Source: an uncultured Fimbriimonadales bacterium (lineage in GTDB: Bacteria; Armatimonadota; Fimbriimonadia; Fimbriimonadales; GBS-DC). From it: DNA of 14,135 nucleotides. The stretch is from positions 1 through 14,135 of the forward strand of contig CALGZO010000163.1 of assembly GCA_937934465.1 (NCBI GenBank). The letters are read 5' to 3'. This document shows, one piece after another, positions 1 through 5,976 of the stretch. Position numbers and translations under genes: made by a program. How positions within the stretch are numbered: position 1 is the first letter of the stretch; each line of letters opens with the position of its first letter. The notes below the pieces were generated by a model. The model was not told where the DNA came from, ran no database searches, and saw only the letters and a list, made by a program, of their open reading frames with translations.

Positions 1-1792
1 GATGCGCCATCAGTCGCTGCGAGGCGAGCGCACCCCTCAGATTTACCGCGCCTACAAAGCGCAGCTGCTGGAGGGGTTTGACCCTCTGCACGGGGGGTTC
101 GGCGGCGCGCCGAAGTTTCCGCCCAGCACCGCGTTGCCCGTACTGCTCCATCTCGGCGCGGAGTGGGACGACGAGGACTGCGCCGCTATGGCGCTGATGA
201 CGCTGGCGCAGATGGCGATGGGCGGGATGTTCGACCATATCGGCGGGGGGTTCCACCGCTACTCGACCGACGAGCGGTGGTTGCTGCCGCACTTTGAGAA
301 GATGCTCTACGATAATGCGCAGCTCGGCTGGGCATACGCGCACGCCTACGCGCTGACCGACGAGCCGTTCTACGCCGACATCGCGACGCGCACCTTCGAC
401 TGGATGCTGCGCGAGATGCGCACTCCCGACGGGGCGTTCGCCAGCGCCCTCGACGCCGACAGCCCCGAAGGCGAAGGCTACTACTACACTTGGACGGAGC
501 AAGAGATTTACGACACACTGCCGCGCGACGAGGCAGACCTGTTTTGCACGGTCTACGGAATCCAACCCGAGGGCAACTACCACGACGAGGCGACGCGACG
601 CCCCACTGGACGCAACATCCCCCACCTTGTCAAGCCCATCGAGCAGCACGCGGAGGAGCTGAACTTAGACCCTGACGACCTGCACGAGCGATTAGCGGAC
701 ATCCGCGCACGGTTGCTCGTCGCCCGCCAGACGCGCCGTGCGCCCCTGCGCGACGACAAGGCGCTGACCGATTGGAACGGGCTGGCGATTTGGTCGCTCG
801 CCTACGCCGCCGATGTGCTGGAGGAGCATCGCGCGCCGTACACGCAAGCCGCCCAAGACGCCGCCGAGTTCATCTGGCAGCACATGCGCGACGCGAACGG
901 GCGATTGCTGCACCGCTATCGCGAGGGCGAGGCAAGCATCCCTGCTTTCCTGACCGACTACGCCTTCTACGGCATGGGGCTGATGGAGCTCTACAGCCTC
1001 ACTTTGGAGCATCGGTGGCTGGAGCGCGCGATTGAGGTCGCCGACCAGATGATTCAGCGGTTCCACGACGCCGAGTACGGCGGCTTCTACACCACCGACA
1101 GCGCACATGACCTGCTCATCCTGCCGATTAAGTCGTATCAAGACCGCGCGATGCCGTCGGGCAACGGCGCGGCGGTGCAGTTCTTGGCGAGCCTGAGCAG
1201 CGCGCTCGCGATAGACGAGCCGACGCGCAGCGAGCAGTACGCGCAGTTGGGGGGCGAGACGCTGAACAGCTGCTGGGCAATCCTCCAGCGTGCGCCTGCG
1301 GCGGGCGACAGCCTGCTCTACGGCTACCTCCTGCTGGAAGGCGACCTGATGGAGCCGCCCGATTTGGAGATGCCCGACGGCGCGTTCGCCAGCGTGGACG
1401 ACCAAGAGGGACCCGTGCGCATCGGCATCTTGCCCCAGCCAGAGGGACTACTCGTCGCATTTGAGATCGAGGACGGCTGGCACATCAACGCGGCTTACGA
1501 GCAGGCGGGGCGCGTCGCCACTGCGGTAGAGACCAGCACGGACTTGCCATTGCGCATCGGCGCGCCGCTCTGGATGCCGCCCCAGCCCATCCGCACAGGC
1601 AGCGAGCCGATACAGGTCTACTACGAACACGCAGCGGCGTTGCTGCCCGTTGAAGCCATCGAGACCAGCGAGCCTGCCGAGGGCTTCGTGCGCGTCACCG
1701 TGCGCTATCAGCCCTGTACCGAAACCGAGTGCGGCTTGCCTGTGGAGCGCGTCTACACGATACCGTTGAGTCTACGCTTGCAGGAGGAGTAA
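1..1792 (+). CDS. Thioredoxin-domain (DUF255/YyaL) protein, C-terminal part, fused to a DsbD-N-like domain
   Basis: The reading frame is open at the left edge, so the gene is truncated at its 5' end; the ATG at position 2 is probably an internal methionine. The visible 596 residues lack the N-terminal thioredoxin-like domain expected of this family and begin in the alpha/alpha barrel-like part. Family signatures are GGFGGAPKFP (31-40) and the stretch from GGMFDHIGGG through HFEKMLYDNA (74-106). Residues about 469-596 are not typical of YyaL: they resemble the N-terminal domain of DsbD (PF11412-like), with DGWHIN, a VYYEH strand and YQPCTETECGLPV, which has two cysteines (572 and 577). DsbD-N domains pass electrons to periplasmic thiol proteins, so an envelope thiol role is inferred. 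The biochemical role of DUF255 proteins is unsettled. The stop codon overlaps the next start (TAATG), giving translational coupling to the apbE-like gene. Family call is firm; function is open. Confidence 0.88.
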   Translation, partial: MRHQSLRGERTPQIYRAYKAQLLEGFDPLHGGFGGAPKFPPSTALPVLLHLGAEWDDEDCAAMALMTLAQMAMGGMFDHIGGGFHRYSTDERWLLPHFEKMLYDNAQLGWAYAHAYALTDEPFYADIATRTFDWMLREMRTPDGAFASALDADSPEGEGYYYTWTEQEIYDTLPRDEADLFCTVYGIQPEGNYHDEATRRPTGRNIPHLVKPIEQHAEELNLDPDDLHERLADIRARLLVARQTRRAPLRDDKALTDWNGLAIWSLAYAADVLEEHRAPYTQAAQDAAEFIWQHMRDANGRLLHRYREGEASIPAFLTDYAFYGMGLMELYSLTLEHRWLERAIEVADQMIQRFHDAEYGGFYTTDSAHDLLILPIKSYQDRAMPSGNGAAVQFLASLSSALAIDEPTRSEQYAQLGGETLNSCWAILQRAPAAGDSLLYGYLLLEGDLMEPPDLEMPDGAFASVDDQEGPVRIGILPQPEGLLVAFEIEDGWHINAAYEQAGRVATAVETSTDLPLRIGAPLWMPPQPIRTGSEPIQVYYEHAAALLPVEAIETSEPAEGFVRVTVRYQPCTETECGLPVERVYTIPLSLRLQEE

Positions 1793-2658
1793 TGCACGCG
1801 CGGCGCTGGCGCGCGATGGGCACGGAATACGAACTGCTCTTGCCCGAAGGCGATGCCCAGTACGCCGAGTCGCTCGCAGGGCTACTCCGCGAGGAGACGC
1901 TGCGCTTGGAACGGCAACTGAGCCTCTACCTGCCCGACAGCGAGGTGTGCTATCTAAACGCGCACGCCCACCAGCGACCTGTGCGCGTGGAGCCTGAGCT
2001 GTTCGAGCTGCTGCAGACCTGCAAGTCGCTCCACGAGCTCACACAGGGCGTTTTTGACCCCACAACGACGCCGCTGTTGCGCTTGTGGGGCTTTGTGGAT
2101 AAGCAGTTCAGGGTTCCGTCGCCTGATGCGATTGAGCGTGCGTTGGAGCGCGTCGGGATGGAGTTGGTGCTGCTGGAGTCAGAGGGGCGTTGGGTGTATT
2201 ACGCGCTGTCGGGGGTGGAGCTGAGTTTCGGCGCGATAGGCAAGGGCTGGGCGGTTGCGCAGTGCGTGCGCGTGTTGCGCGAGTGGGGCGTGCGCTGTGC
2301 GCTGGTAAGCGCGGGCGGCAGCACGCTGTACGCGCTGGGCGCGCCGCCCGACGCCGACGGCTGGCATGCGCGCCTGCCTAACGGCGAGGAGATGTGGCTC
2401 CGCGACGCCGCGCTCGCCGTCTCTGGCGACGCCGAACAGTATTTTGAGGCGGACGGCGTGCGCTACGGACATATCATCGACCCGCGCACGGGCTACCCTG
2501 CGCCCACGCGCCCGCCAGTCGCCGTCGTCGCCGACGACCCAACGCTCTGCGACGCGCTCAGCACCGCGCTCTACATCGAGCCGTCGCTTGCCAGTATCGC
2601 ACGCACCCGCTGCAAATCGGTCTCGGTATCCACCGCTATCGAAGGATGCTCGAAGTAG
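1792..2658 (+). CDS. apbE: ApbE-like FAD:protein FMN transferase, shortened C-terminus
   Basis: ApbE enzymes attach FMN from FAD covalently to Thr/Ser of target flavoproteins such as NqrB/NqrC or RnfG, normally outside the cytoplasmic membrane and Mg-dependent. The ATG at 1792 overlaps the preceding stop and follows AGGAGG (1782-1787), so I prefer it to the longer frame from 1729. The 288-residue product shows the family motifs in order: FDPTTTPLLRLWGF (88-101), GAIGKGWAV (147-155), the SAGGS turn (173-177), YGHIIDPRTGYP (225-236) and DALSTALY (254-261) with metal-binding Asp/Thr. No signal peptide or lipobox is visible, which is unusual for the family. After DALSTALY only about 27 residues remain, and residues 260-288 are encoded opposite the end of kdsB, so the usual last beta-strands look missing. 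No flavoprotein target is encoded nearby. It may be active, but the tail raises doubt. Confidence 0.88.
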   Translation: MHARRWRAMGTEYELLLPEGDAQYAESLAGLLREETLRLERQLSLYLPDSEVCYLNAHAHQRPVRVEPELFELLQTCKSLHELTQGVFDPTTTPLLRLWGFVDKQFRVPSPDAIERALERVGMELVLLESEGRWVYYALSGVELSFGAIGKGWAVAQCVRVLREWGVRCALVSAGGSTLYALGAPPDADGWHARLPNGEEMWLRDAALAVSGDAEQYFEADGVRYGHIIDPRTGYPAPTRPPVAVVADDPTLCDALSTALYIEPSLASIARTRCKSVSVSTAIEGCSK

Positions 2659-3302
2659 ACCATGCGGATTTTGTAGCCGTGTTCCAACACGCGCAGCTGC
2701 TCCAACCCTTCAGTGGTCTCCAGCGGCGTGGGTTCCCACTGCGCGTATTGCAGCAGGAGCGGTTTGCGGAACACATACAGCCCGATGTGGCGCAGCACAG
2801 GCAGCTCGGTCGCCTCGCGCGGGTACGGGATACGCGAGCGCGAGAAGTAGAGCGCATCGCCGTTCAAGTCCACCACGACCTTCACCACGCTGGGCAGCTC
2901 GTAGTCTTCGGGTTGCGCGTGGCAGTAGAGACTGCTCATCATCACTTGCGCGTCGTTGAGCAGCGGTTGCACGGCGCGGTCGATGGCGTCTGGGTTGAGC
3001 AGCGGCTCGTCGCCCTGAATGTTGACATAGATGTCGCCGTCGGTGTTGCGGGCGACTTCCGCCATGCGGTCTGTGCCTGAGCGGTGGGCGTGGCTGGTGA
3101 GCATCGCCTGCGCGCCGAAGGCGTGCGCCGCCTCCACGATTTCGGGGTCGGGCGTGGCGATGTAAAGTTCGTGGAGCGTTTTGGCTTGACGCGCACGCTC
3201 CCACACATGCTGTACCATCGGCTTGCCTGCGATATCGAGCAGCGGCTTGTTGGGCAGGCGCGTCGCCGCCAAGCGTGCGGGAATAACGCCTATGACTTTC
3301 AT
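2571..3302 (-). CDS. kdsB: 3-deoxy-manno-octulosonate cytidylyltransferase (CMP-KDO synthetase)
   Basis: KdsB activates KDO with CTP to CMP-KDO in the cytoplasm, the donor for KDO transfer to lipid A. The 243-residue length is normal for the family. The nucleotide-binding start MKVIGVIPARLAATRLPNKP (1-20), the SGTDRMAEVA segment (75-84), the Mg-binding QGDEP (96-100, Asp98), HIGLYVFRK and the C-terminal pair EGLEQLR ... IAVDTETDLQRVR are all present, so the protein looks intact to its last residues. The start ATG overlaps the stop of the DUF1015 gene in an ATGA (3299-3302), implying one mRNA and coupled translation. Its 3' end overlaps the convergent apbE-like gene by 88 bp, leaving no room for a terminator between them. 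It indicates an LPS-type outer membrane. Confidence 0.96.
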   Translation of the reverse strand: MKVIGVIPARLAATRLPNKPLLDIAGKPMVQHVWERARQAKTLHELYIATPDPEIVEAAHAFGAQAMLTSHAHRSGTDRMAEVARNTDGDIYVNIQGDEPLLNPDAIDRAVQPLLNDAQVMMSSLYCHAQPEDYELPSVVKVVVDLNGDALYFSRSRIPYPREATELPVLRHIGLYVFRKPLLLQYAQWEPTPLETTEGLEQLRVLEHGYKIRMVYFEHPSIAVDTETDLQRVRAILASDGSM

Positions 3303-4519
3303 GGTTTCACCTGCCAGAGTATTAGCCCCGACAGCACTTTGGGATGGAAGTAGGTGGATTTGTGGGGCATTTTACCGCCTGTGCTGGCGATTTGTTGCAG
3401 GGCGCGCAGCGGCGGCGGGTTCAACAGGAACGCCGCCTGCGCCGCGCCCGAACGCACCGATTCGATGGCGTCCTGCGCGGAGCGCGTGTAGGTCTTCGAT
3501 ATATCCGAGTAGCCGAGCGCAGGCATCACGCGCTCGTGCAGCACCCATGCGTCGAGGCGGGTCAGCGCGTCGGGCAACCCTTCCACAGGGGGGTAGGCTT
3601 TGGGGCGTATCAGCCACGCGCCGCCCGACCACACAAAGCCAATCGCCTCGCCGCCCAGGCGCGCCATCTGCTCGACAATCGTCTCGTGGGCGACGGGCGT
3701 CAGTTCAAATGCCTCTTGGAGCCGCGCCTGCCATTCGCTGGGCGCGCCCGGCGGCGTCTCGCCGAGTATCCGATGCGTGGGCAGGATTACCAAGCCCGGA
3801 TCGTTCATCGGCACGAGCAGGATGGGCAGGAACCGTTCGGGGGAGCCTTCCGCGCCGTAGGTCTGCCCGAAGCGGAGCGCGGTCTCGTAGCGGTGGTGTC
3901 CGTCCGCAATCCACACGCGCGCGCCTTCGAACGCACGCTCGAAACGAGCCACCTCCACAGGGTTCGTGATGCGCTCCAGCTTGTGGAAGTTGCCTTCGGG
4001 CAGGTCGTCGCCTTCCACCTGCGCGATTGGCTCCCACAGGCAATCGGCGATAGCCTCATGGAACGCGGGCGTGTCCTCGAACAGCCCGAAGATGGTCTCC
4101 AAGTGGGCGCGGGTGGCTTGTAAGAGGCGGAACCGATCCTCTTTCACGCCCGGAAAAGTGTGTTCGTGGGGCAACACGACGCCTTTCTCGTAGGGTTCGG
4201 TGTGCAGCAGCACGAAGTAGCCTGTGCGCGTGCGCTGTGTGTTCGTCAAGGGGTCGTGGAAACGCTGGGTATAGCGATAGATGGCGGGCGTGGGGTCTTC
4301 ACGCAGCACGCCGTCGGCAAGCCAGTGTTGAAACATCTGCGCCGCGCGGGTGTAGCGCTCCTCCTCGCCTGCGGGCAGGGTCAGATGCACGATATTATAA
4401 GCGTTGCGCGCCGATAACTCCGCACGCAGCGACTCATCGATAACATCATAGGGGGGCGCGACCACTTCAGGAATGAGTCGCGCGAACCGCGTCGCCCGAA
4501 ACGCCCGAATCGTTGCCAT
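3299..4519 (-). CDS. DUF1015 family protein
   Basis: A 406-residue soluble protein of the DUF1015 family (PF06245-like), of normal length. Motifs seen: MATIRAFRATRF at the start, APPYDVI (21-27), LPHEHTFPGVKEDRF (116-130) and ADGHHRYETALRF (205-217). I start it at the ATG at 4519; an upstream GTG at 4537 would add only six residues and lacks family similarity. The family has no firmly established function. The DGHHR element resembles the one used by ParB/sulfiredoxin-fold proteins, including free-serine kinases such as SerK and SbnI; a small-molecule kinase role is only an analogy. It is the first gene of a two-gene unit with kdsB (ATGA overlap). The ribosome-binding site is weak (GAGGGAG lies rather far upstream). 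Confidence 0.9.
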   Translation of the reverse strand: MATIRAFRATRFARLIPEVVAPPYDVIDESLRAELSARNAYNIVHLTLPAGEEERYTRAAQMFQHWLADGVLREDPTPAIYRYTQRFHDPLTNTQRTRTGYFVLLHTEPYEKGVVLPHEHTFPGVKEDRFRLLQATRAHLETIFGLFEDTPAFHEAIADCLWEPIAQVEGDDLPEGNFHKLERITNPVEVARFERAFEGARVWIADGHHRYETALRFGQTYGAEGSPERFLPILLVPMNDPGLVILPTHRILGETPPGAPSEWQARLQEAFELTPVAHETIVEQMARLGGEAIGFVWSGGAWLIRPKAYPPVEGLPDALTRLDAWVLHERVMPALGYSDISKTYTRSAQDAIESVRSGAAQAAFLLNPPPLRALQQIASTGGKMPHKSTYFHPKVLSGLILWQVKP

Positions 4520-4660
4520 CTCTCTCGGCTCCCTCACAAGTAGACTTCACAAAGACTGCAGGAACTGTGTTGCGCGTGTCCCTCGCGGCGCTCCGACCAC
4601 GCTCAACAGCATAGTTGACGCTATAATTGTACCCGATAGCTTGCGAGGGTCGGCGATCGT
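4520..4660 (-). promoter_or_regulatory. Intergenic region with a possible promoter for DUF1015-kdsB
   Basis: This 141-nt gap separates the SDR stop from the DUF1015 start. On the minus strand it contains GGGTACAAT (4634-4626), whose TACAAT matches a -10 box and is also found before the NHL gene at 7974-7966. No convincing -35 is visible at 16-18 nt, and the box lies about 95 nt from the start codon. I see no intrinsic terminator for the SDR gene here, so read-through from upstream is also possible. Confidence 0.3.
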
Positions 4661-5446
4661 TTAGAGTTGTCCGCCCGCCACGCGATACGCCTCGCCCGTG
4701 ATGTAGCTCGCCTCGTCCGACGCCAGAAACACGACGAGGTTCGCGACATCGTCGTAGGCGCAGCCGCGTCCCAGCGGCGTTTGGGCTTCATAGTAGCGAC
4801 GAACAGCCTCTTCAGGCAAGCCCCATTTGCGGGCGTATTGTTCGAAAAGCGTCTCCTGCCACATGGGCGAGTCGAGCAGGTTGCCAGGGCAGACGGCGTT
4901 CACGCGGATGCCGTAGGGGGCTAAGTCCATCGCGATGCTTTGGGTCAGTCCGACGCCCCCGAACTTGCTGGCGGCGTAGGCGCAGTTTTTGTAGCTGCCC
5001 TTCAGCCCCGACTTGGAGTTAATCTGCAGGATTACCCCTTTGCCCTGCCTGCGCATCAGTTTGGCGGCTTCACGGGCGCACAGGAAATAGCCTGTCAGGT
5101 TCACATCGAGTTGCCACTGCCACTGCTCCAGGCTCATCTCGGTGATTTCGGCGGAGTGGATGACCCCTGCGTTCGCGATGAGGATGTCCAGTCGCCCAAA
5201 CTGTTGGTCGATCTGGCGTGCGGTGTGTTGCACCTCCGCTTCGAGGCGCACATCGCAGGGGAGCGCGAGCGTGTGGCAGTGGGGATGTTGCGCGTGGACG
5301 GCGTCGGCGACAGCGTGGAGCCGCTCGGCTTGCACATCGCTGAGCGCGAGACCCCGACACCCTTCTTGGGCGAGGCGGTAGGCTAACGCTTCGCCCAGTC
5401 CCTGCGCTGCGCCCGTAATCCACGCGACTCGTCCTTGCAAACGCAT
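4661..5446 (-). CDS. Short-chain dehydrogenase, sorbitol-6-phosphate 2-dehydrogenase-like
   Basis: A classical SDR of 261 residues. The Rossmann glycine motif is TGAAQGLG (11-18). Asp37 after the second strand favours NAD over NADP. The NAG motif is at 92-94, and the catalytic set is Ser144, Tyr157 and Lys161 (YAASK). The closest family I recognise is SrlD-type sorbitol-6-phosphate 2-dehydrogenase, based on the NSKSG...KFGGVGLTQS stretch and a substrate-loop pattern GNLLDSPMWQETL...YARKWGL with YY at 218-219, both very like Escherichia SrlD. The reaction would be sorbitol-6-P to fructose-6-P, but no sugar PTS, kinase or transporter is nearby, so another polyol or sugar substrate is quite possible. 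The ATG at 5446 is 1 nt from the stop of the YbjQ-like gene, with GGGAGAGGG upstream, so the two are co-transcribed. Confidence 0.88.
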   Translation of the reverse strand: MRLQGRVAWITGAAQGLGEALAYRLAQEGCRGLALSDVQAERLHAVADAVHAQHPHCHTLALPCDVRLEAEVQHTARQIDQQFGRLDILIANAGVIHSAEITEMSLEQWQWQLDVNLTGYFLCAREAAKLMRRQGKGVILQINSKSGLKGSYKNCAYAASKFGGVGLTQSIAMDLAPYGIRVNAVCPGNLLDSPMWQETLFEQYARKWGLPEEAVRRYYEAQTPLGRGCAYDDVANLVVFLASDEASYITGEAYRVAGGQL

Positions 5447-5447
5447 T

Positions 5448-5780
5448 TCAACCCTCTCCCTCTATCGGCTCCACCAGCACGGCAGTACCGTAGACCAAGA
5501 TTTCGGCGGCGTTGGCGGTGATATTGCCCGACACGAAACGCACATTCACGATGGCGTTCGCGCCGAGTCGGACTGCCTCTTCCAGCATGCGCCGCTCCGA
5601 TTCCGCCCGCGCGTTGGAGAGCATCTCTGTGTACTCTTTGAGCTCGCCGCCCACAATCTGTCGCAAGCCCGCCAGGAAGTCTTTGCCGAAGTGCGTCGCC
5701 CGAACCGTGTTGCCCTTGACCAACCCTAACACCTTTACGATACGATAGCCCGGCACTTCGGCGAGCGTTGTAATGAGCAT
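5448..5780 (-). CDS. YbjQ/UPF0145 family protein
   Basis: A small protein of 110 residues of the YbjQ (PF01906) family, sometimes annotated as 'heavy-metal-binding', though that activity is not well proven. Family features are the start MLITTLAEVPGYRIVKVLG, GNTVRATHFGKD, the helix ending ARAESERRMLEEA and GANAIVNVRF near the C-terminus. I chose the ATG at 5780 because GGGAGGAA lies about five bases upstream; the ATG at 5795 would place its purine-rich sequence directly against the start codon. It precedes the SDR gene by 1 nt. A functional link between the two is not evident. Confidence 0.88.
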   Translation of the reverse strand: MLITTLAEVPGYRIVKVLGLVKGNTVRATHFGKDFLAGLRQIVGGELKEYTEMLSNARAESERRMLEEAVRLGANAIVNVRFVSGNITANAAEILVYGTAVLVEPIEGEG

Positions 5781-5976
5781 GCCGATTCCTCCCATCTCCT
5801 ATTTCGCGTGGGGCGCTGATATTCCTGCTGAGACAGGCAAGTATCGGGAGCGTCCGTCTGAGATGTCTCGCCTTGCTCGGCATGAGAGCAGTCGCACAGA
5901 GCCTGTCGTGCCGAGCCGCAGGCGAGGAATCTCAGTAGAGTCACAGACATCCGTGCCCTATGGGGGGCGCACGCGG
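5781..5976. other. Intergenic region between the NHL gene and the YbjQ gene
   Basis: The 196-nt gap contains no open reading frame that I trust. Its main content is the inverted pair of repeat units described separately (5860-5933), preceded by GCTGAGACAG (5827-5836), a string that also precedes the second copy of the element at 10131-10140. GACAGGC (5832-5838) can also pair with GCCTGTC (5901-5907), an alternative to part of the main hairpin. No strong promoter for the YbjQ gene is visible. Confidence 0.6.
5860..5933. repeat. REP/BIME-like inverted repeat pair, locus 1
   Basis: Two copies of a roughly 30-nt unit face each other. The left copy (5860-5887, + strand) has blocks GAGAT, CTCGCCT and CTCGGCA. 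The right copy (5900-5933, read on the - strand) has GAGAT, CTCGCCT, then CTCGGCA. The three blocks pair: 5860-5864 with 5929-5933, 5867-5873 with 5920-5926, and 5876-5882 with 5909-5915. This gives a long imperfect hairpin with a loop of about 26 nt. The right copy matches the unit at 10155-10188 at 32 of 34 positions. It could act as an RNA processing or stability element between the NHL and YbjQ genes; no U-tract follows on either strand. Confidence 0.75.

Noticed and set aside
692..1405. 237-residue open frame on the minus strand inside the DUF255 gene
   Set aside because: It lies opposite a strongly conserved coding frame, has no recognisable motifs, and its length follows from the GC-rich codon pattern of the real gene.
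2366..2959. 197-residue plus-strand frame spanning the apbE/kdsB junction
   Set aside because: Arg/Ser/Ala-rich shadow frame with no domain. I considered whether it could restore the missing ApbE tail, but the residues do not resemble it.
3223..4123. Two long plus-strand frames (3223-3969 and 3344-4123) opposite the DUF1015 and kdsB genes
   Set aside because: Composition is typical antisense shadow (Arg/Ala-rich or Val/Gly/Gln-rich), and they overlap two well-supported genes.
4615..4627. Plus-strand TTGACG next to TATAAT
   Set aside because: The two boxes are one base apart, not about 17, and no plus-strand gene follows.
5860..5933. Reading the repeat pair as an intrinsic terminator
   Set aside because: The loop is long, the stem is interrupted and no T-run follows on either strand; recurrence at a second locus fits a dispersed repeat better.
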